Assembly: GCF_000429025.1 (NCBI RefSeq)
Contig: NZ_AUBB01000020.1
Coordinates: forward strand, 1-64,000
Direction: 5' to 3'
Length of the DNA: 64,000 bases
Source of the DNA: Actinospineispora spinosispora DSM 44797
GTDB lineage: Bacteria; Actinomycetota; Actinomycetes; Mycobacteriales; Pseudonocardiaceae
A model generated the notes under the pieces. It was not told where the DNA came from. It made no database searches and saw only the letters and a list, made by a program, of their open reading frames with translations. This document shows, piece after piece, positions 37,412 through 46,316 of this stretch. Position numbers and translations under genes: made by a program. Within the stretch, counting starts at the first letter, position 1; each line of letters opens with the position of its first letter.

Positions 37412-38173
37412 TCAGCGATAGAACCCGCCGAGTGTGAGCCCTGCCCCGCCGTCCAGCCGCAGGGTTTGACCGGTCGTGTAGTGAGCGGCGGGTGAGAGCA
37501 GGTAGAGCACCGAGCCGACGACCTCCCCGAGGGTCGCCACCCGATCGAGGGGGACCGACGCGAGCAGCCGGTCTCGTGCCGACTCCGGCAGCGCGAGGAC
37601 TTTCGGGGTGGCGAAGAGCCCTGGCGCGACGGCGTTGACCCTGATGCCGTCGGACACCCATTCCGCGGCGAGCCCCCTGGCCAACCCGAGCAGCCCGGCC
37701 TTGGCGGCCGCGTAGGAGATCTGTCCGGGCAGTCCATCCTGTGCCGCGATCGACGAGATGAACACGATCGAGGCGGAATCCGCCTCTTTCAACGCCGGAT
37801 ATGCCGCCTGAGCGACGGCGAACTGGGCCAACAGATTCGCCTCGAGGTCTGCCCGGAAGTCCGCGATCGGGAACCGGTGTGCACGGTGAATCGTGTCGAC
37901 GATCCCGGCGGCGCCGACCAGTCCGTCCAGACCGCCGAGGCGATCTATCGCCTCCACGACTGCCCGAGGCCCTGCCTCGTCATCAGTCAAATCCGCGGTG
38001 ATCATCGGAGTGTCGCCGGCGACCACGGTGCCAGCTCTGTCGATACCGACGACCTCCACACCGAGCTGCGCAAGCGCTTCGGTCAACGCCCGCCCGAGGC
38101 CTCCCGCCGCCCCGGTGACCAGGACCTTCGCCCCCTTGACCGGAACCGTCGACCAGTCGGAACCCGTCTGCAT
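37412..38173 (-). CDS. Short-chain dehydrogenase/reductase
   Basis: 253 residues. NAD(P) motif VLVTGAAGGLGRALTEALA, VGAAGIVDTIHRA, catalytic Ser in IVFISSIAAQDG, and Tyr-x-x-x-Lys in QISYAAAKAGLLGLARG. The C-terminal YTTGQTLRLDGGAGLTLGG is the classical SDR end. First gene of the SDR-BVMO unit. Its start lies 46 bp from a perfect 30-bp palindrome shared with the divergent TetR gene, so it is probably under TetR control. Confidence 0.93.
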   Translation of the reverse strand: MQTGSDWSTVPVKGAKVLVTGAAGGLGRALTEALAQLGVEVVGIDRAGTVVAGDTPMITADLTDDEAGPRAVVEAIDRLGGLDGLVGAAGIVDTIHRAHRFPIADFRADLEANLLAQFAVAQAAYPALKEADSASIVFISSIAAQDGLPGQISYAAAKAGLLGLARGLAAEWVSDGIRVNAVAPGLFATPKVLALPESARDRLLASVPLDRVATLGEVVGSVLYLLSPAAHYTTGQTLRLDGGAGLTLGGFYR

Positions 38174-38218
38174 GACCACCCCACCGTAGAGATCGTCCCC
38201 TGGCGAAGCGGCCAGCGG

Positions 38219-38248
38219 ACCTGTGTCGATCATTTGATCGACACAGGT
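38219..38248. promoter_or_regulatory. Perfect 30-bp palindrome, candidate TetR operator
   Basis: ACCTGTGTCGATCA and TGATCGACACAGGT are exact inverted arms around a TT centre. It lies between the divergent SDR-BVMO and TetR genes, 46 bp and 145 bp from the two start codons. That is where a TetR protein normally binds to control itself and its neighbour. Confidence 0.75.
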
Positions 38249-38393
38249 TAAGCACGTGACCACCTGGCGGTCAAGACGTTGTCCGACTGCCACGGCTCTG
38301 CACTGACAACCGATCCGAGCCGGGGCGCCGTTCCCCTCACCTACGATGACCGGGCCGAGCAGGAGGCAGCGGACCATCCCCGGGAGGCGCGGC

Positions 38394-39044
38394 GTGGCCA
38401 GGAAGAAGTCGCTGGACGACGGGCCGGTGCCGCACGACCAGATCCTGAAACATGCGAGCACGCTGTTCTATGAACGCGGTTTCGGGGCGACGTCGATACG
38501 CGACATCGCCAACGCCGCCGGTATCTCGTCCTCAACCATGTATCACCACTTCACGAACAAGCAGGATGTGCTCCACGCGGTGGTCTCACGGTTCATGACC
38601 GACTTCGTCGACGCGACGGTTCCCGTCCTGAGGGATGCCGGTTTGTCGCCGACCGAGCGAATCCGCCGGACGGTTCGCCTACACATCGAGATCAGCGAGG
38701 ACCGGCGACCGGAACTGCTGACCGGCAACCCGATCCGCAATGCGCTCGCCCCCGAGAACCGGGATCATGGGCTCGAGCTGCAACGCACATACCACGACGC
38801 CGTACACGACACCATCGACGCCGGCTGCCGCAGCGGCGAGTTCGTGGTCCGTGACGTCAGAATCACCACGATGGCCATACTCGACATGCTCAACGGCATT
38901 CGTGAATGGTTCTCACCCGCCGGACCCCTGACCAGAGCTGAGATCGTCGACCGCTATGTCGATCTGGTCATGGCGGTCCTCGGGGCACGCACGGCAGGAC
39001 CGGAGTCGGCCCTCGGTCCAGCGTCACCTGTGACGGATCGCTGA
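38394..39044 (+). CDS. TetR-family transcriptional regulator
   Basis: 216 residues from GTG 38394 (GGGAGG 6 bases upstream). The N-terminal HTH is clear: ILKHASTLFYERGFGATSIR then IANAAGISSSTMYHHFTNKQ. The ligand domain has no recognisable specificity and ends in a Pro/Ala-rich tail. It is divergent from the SDR-BVMO unit with the 30-bp palindrome between. Its 3' end overlaps the convergent cytochrome b561 gene by 21 bp. Confidence 0.93.
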   Translation: MARKKSLDDGPVPHDQILKHASTLFYERGFGATSIRDIANAAGISSSTMYHHFTNKQDVLHAVVSRFMTDFVDATVPVLRDAGLSPTERIRRTVRLHIEISEDRRPELLTGNPIRNALAPENRDHGLELQRTYHDAVHDTIDAGCRSGEFVVRDVRITTMAILDMLNGIREWFSPAGPLTRAEIVDRYVDLVMAVLGARTAGPESALGPASPVTDR

Positions 39045-39617
39045 CTCCTCGACCGTCCGCACGGCGGATGCGGGCACCCGGCGCCGGCCGAGGACCATCC
39101 GCTCGAACACCCCGTCGCGCAGCACCAGCGCGTGCACCAGAGCACCACTCAGGTGCCCGAGAAACACCAGGAACAGGGCATAGGCGAGGACGACGTGCGT
39201 CTGGTGCAGGGCGGCATAGAGGGACGGGACTGACGGGGCGATCGAGGGAAGATGCACTGAGCCGGCCAGTACCACGGGTGTCCCGGAAGCGGAGACGGTG
39301 GCCCAGCCGACTAGTGGCTGGACGAGCAGCAAGGCATACAGCAGGTACTCGGTGACGATCGCGGCTCGCCGGTCGAGTGGATGCATCTGTCGAGGATGCG
39401 GCGGAGGACGGCGCCACAGCCGATAGCCGAAACGCACCACGACGAGCACCAGGATCGCAACGCCCAGTGGGCGGTGTATCGCCAGGAGTACGTGGTAGCC
39501 GGCCGTGGTGGTCACCATGGTCACCCCGACCACCAACATCGCCAGCACCATGACCGCCATGAGCCAATGCAGCGTCTGCGCGGTTCTCGTGAAGTGCTGG
39601 GGTTGCTCGGCGGTCAT
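39024..39617 (-). CDS. Cytochrome b561-family membrane protein
   Basis: 197 residues with four transmembrane helices (LHWLMAVMVLAMLVVGVTMV, LLAIHRPLGVAILVLVVVR, LLYALLLVQPLVGWATV, HVVLAYALFLVFLGHLSGAL). His in the helices (LHWL, AIHRPLG, LHQTHVV, GHLSG) are the expected heme ligands of the prokaryotic b561 group, which pass quinol electrons to periplasmic partners. It overlaps the catalase-like gene by 4 bp, and such pairs are known for SrpA-type peroxidases. Confidence 0.9.
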   Translation of the reverse strand: MTAEQPQHFTRTAQTLHWLMAVMVLAMLVVGVTMVTTTAGYHVLLAIHRPLGVAILVLVVVRFGYRLWRRPPPHPRQMHPLDRRAAIVTEYLLYALLLVQPLVGWATVSASGTPVVLAGSVHLPSIAPSVPSLYAALHQTHVVLAYALFLVFLGHLSGALVHALVLRDGVFERMVLGRRRVPASAVRTVEESAIRHR

Positions 39618-40744
39618 GGGCGAGCCTCCTGTGCGTGTACCGCACTGGGGGTCTTGGGCTCACCGCTGCGACGGGTGTACGACGCGGAGTACACCGCCGA
39701 GCGGGCGCTGAGCAGCGGATCGTCCGATGGTGCGATGCCCGACGGGAGCACCAGCGGGTCGAAGTTGATGTCGCGGGCGTTGCCCGGCGCCTCGGTGTCC
39801 GCCGTGTCGAGGGTCAGGGTGCCGGCGGTGACCGTGCGCCGGCCGGCGGGCCACGGTGTGGTGGCGTCATCGGTGGGATCGCCCGGCTCACCGACGACCA
39901 GTTCGAGATCCCAGCGCAGCGGGCCGGCGGCGAACCGGGACACCAACGCGTCGAACAGGGCATCTCGCCCGGTCGGGTGCGCGGCAGGCGCGGGGGGTGC
40001 CGAATCATGCGGCACGAACCGCCAGCGCACGGGAGTGGACCGGCCCACGGCGTCGACGAACCGGAACGCGTTGAGCCCGTGGAAGGTGCTGTCGGCGAAA
40101 CCGGAGGTCGCGGGATGCGCCGCGATGTGTGCCATCGCGCGGGCCGTCTCGGGGAACCGCGCCAGGAACCGGCCCATCGCTGCCGGGTCGGGCTTCCCGG
40201 TCGACGGGTCCGGCCTCGAGGCGAGGAGCCTGGCGTAGAAGCCCTCCGGCACCCGGTCGGTGAACACCGGGATGTTCACCATCGCGGTACGCCACTGCTC
40301 GCCGTCGGGTAGCTGGAACAGCAGACCGAGACCGCGAACGGTGGCTGGACTGTCCGTCACGTACGGCATCCCACCGGCCAGCGAGAACCTACCGGTCACC
40401 GTGGTGCGGCCGGCGGCGAACACCGAGGCGGTGCTCAACGAGGAGCCGTGGCCGTTGCCGGTGAAATAGCCACTGACGGCGACGCCTTTAGCGTGGTTGC
40501 GGCGGAATCCCTCGTGCCGGCCGAAGACGTGCTCGAATCGGTCGGCGAAGCGAGCGGGTGTGAGCCGCTCGGGGCTGAACCAGCCTCCGGCGTAGAGGAA
40601 ACCTGCCGCGGACGCCGCGCCGATACCCCCGACCGCGCCGAGTCGGAGCAACGACCGGCGGTCCAGGCTGACGCGTCCCGACCAGTTCACGACTCCGCCT
40701 GCCGGTGCTGGTCCTTCTTCCTCACCGGTTCTTTCTACGACCAT
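39614..40744 (-). CDS. Exported catalase-related heme peroxidase (SrpA-like)
   Basis: 376 residues. The N-terminus LDRRSLLRLGAVGGIGAASA looks like a twin-arginine signal with a hydrophobic core, so it should act outside the membrane. The catalase-fold core keeps the distal His in RRNHAKGVAVSGYFTG and the proximal R-x-x-x-Y pattern in LLSARSAVYSASYTRR. It lacks the NADPH-binding and long N-terminal arms of true catalases. Together with the cytochrome b561 encoded next (4-bp overlap) it forms an electron-fed peroxidase unit. Confidence 0.88.
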   Translation of the reverse strand: MVVERTGEEEGPAPAGGVVNWSGRVSLDRRSLLRLGAVGGIGAASAAGFLYAGGWFSPERLTPARFADRFEHVFGRHEGFRRNHAKGVAVSGYFTGNGHGSSLSTASVFAAGRTTVTGRFSLAGGMPYVTDSPATVRGLGLLFQLPDGEQWRTAMVNIPVFTDRVPEGFYARLLASRPDPSTGKPDPAAMGRFLARFPETARAMAHIAAHPATSGFADSTFHGLNAFRFVDAVGRSTPVRWRFVPHDSAPPAPAAHPTGRDALFDALVSRFAAGPLRWDLELVVGEPGDPTDDATTPWPAGRRTVTAGTLTLDTADTEAPGNARDINFDPLVLPSGIAPSDDPLLSARSAVYSASYTRRSGEPKTPSAVHAQEARP

Positions 40745-40803
40745 GATGTCCAGGATGGCTGTCGGGCCGGCGTGACATCGCCCGGCGCGGCGGGTGGTTC
40801 GTG

Positions 40804-41161
40804 GATGGTAAGAACAACCCGAGTCATCGGATCGGACTCCGGGTTCGTCTCCGCGCCCGGGATGCTCGCCTACAACGCGTCCAAGGGTGCTCTCGTCCAA
40901 CTCACCCGAGCGTTGTCCGTCGAGCTCTTCGACGAGCACCGGATCCGGGTGAACAGCATCTGTCCGTCCATCGTGGACACCCCCATGGCCCGACGCGGAA
41001 TGGGGGTCGAGTCGTTTGCCGACGCGGACTACCCGGTCCACACCGCCGACGACGTCGCCTGGAGCGTGCTCTACCTCAGCTCCGCGAACTCCCACACGAT
41101 CAACGGAGTGAATCTACTCTCCGATTTCGGATACAGCGTGCGCTCTTCTTTTCCTGCCTAG
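40804..41161 (+). pseudogene. SDR C-terminal fragment
   Basis: About 118 residues. The sequence starts around VIGSDSGFVSAPGMLAYNAS and keeps the YxxxK active-site pair (Tyr-Asn-Ala-Ser-Lys), LTRALSVELFDEHRIRVNSI, and the C-terminal loop. The NAD-binding half of a normal ~250-residue SDR is absent upstream, where the catalase-like gene runs the other way. A remnant left by a deletion or an insertion event. Confidence 0.7.
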
Positions 41162-41248
41162 CGATACACCGCGCGGTAACCTCGCCCTCGGAACCGAATA
41201 TCTCGAGGACCATCAGGTCGATGCCCGACGATTGGAAGACGTGACGCG

Positions 41249-42106
41249 GTGGACGTGGAGCTTCGACCGGCTGGTCCTTCCGACATTGAAGCGTGCGGCC
41301 GCATCTGCTGGTCCGCATTCAGTCGCCTCGCGGAACGGCATGGATTTCCTTCCAACGTCCCTTCACTGGCCGATGGCATCGGCTTGATAGAGTCGGTTGT
41401 TCTTCATCCGAAGATATATGGTGTCGTCGCCGAACTCGACGGAACGATCGTGGGGAGCAACTTTCTTGATGAAAGGAGCTCTATTTGCAGCGTGGGCCCA
41501 CTGACCGTGGATCCGCACAGCCAAGGTATGGGTGTCGGGCACGCCCTGATGAACAACACCTTGGCGCGAGCCACGAGAATCACTGCCGCGGGCGTACGAC
41601 TGGTTCAAGCCGGATACAACAGTCACTCCCTCGCGTTGTATACCCGCCTGGGCTTCCGCGTACGAGAACCACTCGCCTGCCTACAAGGCGACCTGGCCCG
41701 TCGCGACAACCGCGACAGGCTGGTACGTCCGGCAACTTCCGCGGACCTGGACGACTGCGCACGACTGTGTCACCGCATTCATGGGCACGACAGGTCCAAC
41801 GAACTCATGGACTCCATCTCTCGAGGCGAAGGCATCGTCGCGATTCGAGGTACCCGAGTAACGGGTTACGCGACCGGAGTCGGACTGTTCTGCCACGCCG
41901 TGGGCGAGAACAACGAAGATATCTGCGCGCTCGTGTCCTCCGTTCAAGAAATACGGGGGACCGGAATGCTTGTCCCGGCGACCAACGCCGAGCTACTGGG
42001 GCATTTCCTGACCAACGGGCTCACCCTGGTTCACACGATGAACCTCATGACGCTGGGGCTCTACAGTGAGCCGACCGGTAGTTATCTTCCCAGCGTCGGA
42101 TACTGA
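41249..42106 (+). CDS. Two-domain GNAT acetyltransferase
   Basis: 285 residues, GTG start. The first half (to residue ~150) has a good acetyl-CoA loop, VDPHSQGMGVGHALMNNTLA, followed by YNSHSLALYTRLGFRVREPL. The second half (LVRPATSADLDDCARLCHRI onward) is a degenerate GNAT repeat without a clear Q/RxxGxG. Such tandem proteins are frequent in actinobacteria. Substrate unknown. It is followed by the GMC oxidoreductase gene after 68 bp. Confidence 0.8.
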   Translation: MDVELRPAGPSDIEACGRICWSAFSRLAERHGFPSNVPSLADGIGLIESVVLHPKIYGVVAELDGTIVGSNFLDERSSICSVGPLTVDPHSQGMGVGHALMNNTLARATRITAAGVRLVQAGYNSHSLALYTRLGFRVREPLACLQGDLARRDNRDRLVRPATSADLDDCARLCHRIHGHDRSNELMDSISRGEGIVAIRGTRVTGYATGVGLFCHAVGENNEDICALVSSVQEIRGTGMLVPATNAELLGHFLTNGLTLVHTMNLMTLGLYSEPTGSYLPSVGY

Positions 42107-42174
42107 GTACGAAATGGCGCTGTTGTCAACGCAATGTCAACACCGTCATCGACGGCACGACCTATCTTTGTCCT

Positions 42175-43710
42175 ATGTCCGGACCTGATTACGACTACAT
42201 CGTCATCGGCGCTGGTAGCGCAGGGTGCGTGCTGGCCGCTCGACTGTCCGAGGACGACCGGGTCAGGGTGCTGCTGCTGGAGGCAGGTAGCTTCGAGCCA
42301 CTTCCCACGATGGCTGTACCACCCGCCTGGCCGAGCCTGGGCGGAAGCGAAGCCGATTGGGCGGACCACACGGTCCCCCAGATCGCGAACGGGGACACGG
42401 TCCCCTTCCCTCGGGGACGCGGACTGGGCGGCTCCTCCTCCATCAACGCGATGAACTTCCTCCGCGGCCACTGGACGAGCTATGACGCGTGGGCCTCGGT
42501 CGGTGGCACAGGGTGGGGCTTCGACGCCCTGCTCCCCTACTTCGTGCGGTCGGAGACTGTCGCCGACCAGGCTCGGCGGGACCCGGGTCTGCGCGGACAG
42601 GCCGGCCCCCAGCGGGTCGGTCCGGCGGTCGAGCGCCATCCGATCAGCAGCGCGGGATTGGCGGCGGCGCTCTCGGTCGGCCACCGGCTCGCCCGGGATG
42701 TCGGAGGCGGCCGCGAGGAGGGCTTCGGCTGGGGCGACCTCAGCATCGCCGACGGTCGACGTCAGAGCGCAGCCGATTCCTACCTGCGGCCGGTACTCGT
42801 CCGGCCCAACCTTCGCGTTCTCGCCGACACCATGGCCACCCGGCTGCTCCTGAACGGGGACCGCTGCCTCGGGGTCGAGTACCGCCACGCCGGTCACCTG
42901 CACGAGGCGCGTAGTCGCACTGAGGTTGTGCTCGCGGCCGGTGCGGTCGGTTCGCCGGCGCTGCTGCTGCACTCGGGAATCGGCCCCCGCGCCCACCTCC
43001 AGCAAGTAGGCGTCCGGGCTCTGGTCGACCTGCCGGGAGTCGGGGCGAACCTGCACGATCATCCGATGTGTGGGCTCGTCTACCGAGCCACCACCACTGT
43101 CCCTCCCGGCGTCAACAACCATGGCGAGGTACAGGGCCTGGTACGCACCCATCGCGCCAGCACGGGCCCTGACGTGCAGATCCAGTTTGTGGACGTGCCC
43201 TTGCGTGCTCCGTCGCTGCCCGGTCCGGATCTCGGCGAGGGCTACACGATCATGGTGGCACTCATGCTCCCGGAGAGCCGAGGAACCGTCCGGCTCTCCG
43301 GCGGCTCGACCGAGGCGCCACCATTGATCGACCCGCGCTATTACACTGCCCCCGGCGACCTGGACACGATCGTGGCCGCACTTCACCTGGCACGACGGAT
43401 CGGCGACGCCGCGCCGCTGGATCGGTGGCGTGCCGAGGAGGTACTCCCCGGCCCGGCCGGATGGCAGGACCTCGAGAGCCTGCGAGCCTACGCACGACGG
43501 AATCTGAGGACCTATTCCCACTACGGCGGCACGTGCCGCATCGGCACCGACGAGCACGCCGTCGTCTCTCCTGATCTGACCGTGCACGGCGTGACAGGCC
43601 TCAGCGTCGCGGATGCCTCGGTGATGCCCTGCCCGATCTCTGCCAACACCAACGCGACCGTCTACGCCATCGCCGAGCGAGCCGCCGATCTGATCGGCGC
43701 ACGCTTCTGA
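42175..43710 (+). CDS. GMC-family FAD oxidoreductase (choline-dehydrogenase-like)
   Basis: 511 residues. N-terminal Rossmann motif YIVIGAGSAGCVLAARLSED, GMC signature 1 PRGRGLGGSSSINAM, the active-site His in TYSHYGGTCRIGTDE, and second active-site element in MPCPISANTNATVYAIAERA. It oxidises a primary or secondary alcohol. It is a paralogue of the convergent gene that ends at 43855. No strong Shine-Dalgarno precedes the ATG. Confidence 0.92.
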   Translation: MSGPDYDYIVIGAGSAGCVLAARLSEDDRVRVLLLEAGSFEPLPTMAVPPAWPSLGGSEADWADHTVPQIANGDTVPFPRGRGLGGSSSINAMNFLRGHWTSYDAWASVGGTGWGFDALLPYFVRSETVADQARRDPGLRGQAGPQRVGPAVERHPISSAGLAAALSVGHRLARDVGGGREEGFGWGDLSIADGRRQSAADSYLRPVLVRPNLRVLADTMATRLLLNGDRCLGVEYRHAGHLHEARSRTEVVLAAGAVGSPALLLHSGIGPRAHLQQVGVRALVDLPGVGANLHDHPMCGLVYRATTTVPPGVNNHGEVQGLVRTHRASTGPDVQIQFVDVPLRAPSLPGPDLGEGYTIMVALMLPESRGTVRLSGGSTEAPPLIDPRYYTAPGDLDTIVAALHLARRIGDAAPLDRWRAEEVLPGPAGWQDLESLRAYARRNLRTYSHYGGTCRIGTDEHAVVSPDLTVHGVTGLSVADASVMPCPISANTNATVYAIAERAADLIGARF

Positions 43711-43854
43711 CCAGCCCAACAGTTGCGAATTGACTCGGTACCGGTGGCCTCGGTTCCGCCCGGTCCAGAACGTGGCTGCTGCTCCTCGGCACCGGCGTCG
43801 AGTTGTCGATCTCAGCAACGACCCGGTCCGTGGATCGTCCTAGGTAGAGATAGA

Positions 43855-45372
43855 TCAACTCGTCAACATGGTGGCGGCCCGCTCAGCGATTGCGTACACG
43901 GTCGCGTTGGTGTTGGCCGAGATGATCGATGGCATGATCGAAGCATCGGCGACCCGTACCCCGGACACCCCGTGCACACGTAACCGGAGATCGACCACCG
44001 ATGCGCTGTCAGTGCCCATCCTGCAGGTGCCGACCGGGTGGGAGTACGAACCCAGAGACCGTCGCACGTAGTCGTCGAGTTGGTGATCGTCCCTGATGTC
44101 CGGGCCGGGCAGCAGCTCCACGCCCCGCCAGGGAGCCAACGCGGCCGCCTCGCCGATCGCCCGGGCCATGCGCAGGCCTTCACGCATCCGAGCCACGTCG
44201 AGCGGATCGGCGTAGTAATTGGGATCGATGAGCGGCGGTGTGGCGGGGTCCGCGGTGGCCAGCCGCACGGTGCCCCGGCTGATCGGGTTCATGATCGACG
44301 GGCGGATGGTGAACCCGGCCGGTACGGACGCGAACCCCGGTGGCGGGATCGGCAGGTCGACGAAGAGCACCTGGACATCCGGTGCCCCGTGTGCGAAGCA
44401 GGTGCGGACGAGGCCGACCAGCTCAGCATGATTGGCTCGGCCCGGTGGCGCCCCGCGCGCACCGGGCCGGTAGATCAACGGGCTCACCGGATGGTCGTGC
44501 AGGTTCGCGCCGACCCCGGCTAGTTCACCGTGGACCGGGATGTCCAGTGCGCGTAGATTGCCCGCTGGCCCGACACCCGAACGCATCAGCAACGCCGCCG
44601 AGCCCACCGCGCCGGCGCACAACACCACCTCACCGAGGCAGCCGACCGTACCCGATCGGCCGGAGCCGGTGCGGTAATCAAGGCCGACGCACCGACCGTG
44701 CGCCCATCGCAACCGACCTACGACGGCATCCGGCAGGACGGTCAGGTTCGGCCGGGAGAGCATATCCCCGGTCAGATAGGCATCCGCCGCGCTCTGCCGA
44801 GCACCGCCGACGATGTTGTTGTCGAGCGCACCGAAGCCCTCCTCCAACCCACCGCAGATGTCACTGGCCGCCGGATGCCCGCAGGCCGCCGCGGCAGCCG
44901 AGCAGGCACGCAGCCAATCGTTCGGCGCCAAGGCCGGCGCCAGATACAACGGACCGCCGGACCCGCGCAGGGCGGGATCCCGCCTCGGCGCGGTTTCGCT
45001 GCGTTTGAAGAACGGCAGCAGGTCGTCAAAACCCCACCCACTGGCCCCTTCGTCGACCCACCGGTCGTAGCTGGAACGATGGCCACGGATGAACGCCATG
45101 GCGTTGATGGCGGACGAGCCGCCGAGTCCCCTACCCCGGGCTAGCGGGATAGACGTCCCGGTCGAGGCCTGCGTCACCGTGTTCTCGCCCCAGTTCGCCT
45201 CGGTCAGCCGCGCCAGCGGCCACGCCCCGGGGCGGTGAATGACCGGTTCGGTCAGCCGCCGACCAGCCTCGATGAGAAGGACGCGTCGACCGGGGTCGGC
45301 CGAGAGCCTGCTTGCCAGCACGCACCCCGCCGTCCCGGCACCCACTACGACGACGTCGTACCCGGTAGTCAC
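43855..45372 (-). CDS. GMC-family FAD oxidoreductase (choline-dehydrogenase-like)
   Basis: About 505 residues. Rossmann motif VVVVGAGTAGCVLASRL, GMC signature ARGRGLGGSSAINAMAF, active-site His in YSHPVGTCRMGTDS, and MPSIISANTNATVYAIAERA near the end. It shares long, near-identical blocks with the GMC gene at 42175-43710, to which it is convergent, so the pair arose by duplication. GTG 45372 has GGGAGG shortly upstream. Confidence 0.92.
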   Translation of the reverse strand: MTTGYDVVVVGAGTAGCVLASRLSADPGRRVLLIEAGRRLTEPVIHRPGAWPLARLTEANWGENTVTQASTGTSIPLARGRGLGGSSAINAMAFIRGHRSSYDRWVDEGASGWGFDDLLPFFKRSETAPRRDPALRGSGGPLYLAPALAPNDWLRACSAAAAACGHPAASDICGGLEEGFGALDNNIVGGARQSAADAYLTGDMLSRPNLTVLPDAVVGRLRWAHGRCVGLDYRTGSGRSGTVGCLGEVVLCAGAVGSAALLMRSGVGPAGNLRALDIPVHGELAGVGANLHDHPVSPLIYRPGARGAPPGRANHAELVGLVRTCFAHGAPDVQVLFVDLPIPPPGFASVPAGFTIRPSIMNPISRGTVRLATADPATPPLIDPNYYADPLDVARMREGLRMARAIGEAAALAPWRGVELLPGPDIRDDHQLDDYVRRSLGSYSHPVGTCRMGTDSASVVDLRLRVHGVSGVRVADASIMPSIISANTNATVYAIAERAATMLTS

Positions 45373-45611
45373 CAGCCAGCCTCCCAACACCGACACTGAG
45401 CACAACTCTGGCCTCGACCGATCGACGTGAGATCAACAGATCGCCGACCCGGCTCGACCGGCCAGTGTGTATGCCCTTCCTGGAGGCCAGCCAACGGCGC
45501 GACCTCACGAACGCTCGAGGAGCTTCCGTGACTCGACCTGCGTCACGATCACCAGAGCCGCCCTCACCGATGGATTGCCGCGCGAGCCGCCGATCTGGTT
45601 GGGCAGCTACG

Positions 45612-46316
45612 TCAGGTCAGTAGCGCGGCAGCCAGCTCGGCGGGGTGAGTGAGCAGGCTTTCGTGGGTACCGGGCACCGAGGTCGGGGGCTGCCCGAGCC
45701 GGGCGGCGAACTCCGCGCCCGGCGGGGACAGGACCTGGTCGTTCTCGGAGAGCACGTACCGGGTCGCCAGCCCTAGCTCGGTCACCGGCCCGACGTCTAG
45801 TGCGTCGAGGAAATAGCTGCCCGGCTGCGGGGTCAGCAGCTCGTACAGCAGCCGTTGGGCCGGTTCCGGAGCGTCGTGCATCAGGACCGTGGTCCATTCG
45901 AACTCAGGGCTGATGGCACCGTCAGGGGAGGCCTCGATTGCCGCGCGGAGCAGAGCGGCGTTCTCCGGCGGAAGCTCTTCGATCAGGCTGACTCCGGCGA
46001 TCGGGACGATCCCGTTGTAGTAGACGACCTCGGCCAGCCGGTCGGCCAGTTGGTGGGCGGCACCGGTGATCACGTAGCCGCCCCAGCTGTGGCCGACCAG
46101 GACCACGTTGGTCAGCTCCCGGGCCCGAACCTGTTCAACGACATGGTCCACCGCGTCCGCCAGGCGGTGTCCGACCGGGTCGTCGCCGTCACCGAGGCCA
46201 GGCAGAGTCAAGCAGACAGCGGTGTGCCCCGCGGCGCGCAGCCGCTTGGCCACGGGGTGCCAGCACCAGCCACCGTGCCAAGCCCCCGGCACCAACACAT
46301 AATCGCGAACCTCCAC
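45612..46316 (-). CDS. Alpha/beta hydrolase, EstC/salicylate-esterase-like
   Basis: 234 residues. N-terminus YVLVPGAWHGGWCWHPVAKR is the oxyanion-loop motif of the plant methylesterase / EstC-like group. The nucleophile elbow is VLVGHSWGGYVITGAA. Asp is likely in YVLSENDQVLSPPG, and the final His is in VPGTHESLLTHPAELA. It is a cytoplasmic esterase or lactonase. It is separated from the GMC gene downstream by about 240 bp. Confidence 0.9.
   Translation of the reverse strand: MEVRDYVLVPGAWHGGWCWHPVAKRLRAAGHTAVCLTLPGLGDGDDPVGHRLADAVDHVVEQVRARELTNVVLVGHSWGGYVITGAAHQLADRLAEVVYYNGIVPIAGVSLIEELPPENAALLRAAIEASPDGAISPEFEWTTVLMHDAPEPAQRLLYELLTPQPGSYFLDALDVGPVTELGLATRYVLSENDQVLSPPGAEFAARLGQPPTSVPGTHESLLTHPAELAAALLT

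Noticed and set aside
42082..43818. Leftward open frame of about 578 codons across the first GMC gene
   Set aside because: The opposite strand has a complete GMC enzyme; the leftward product has no motif.
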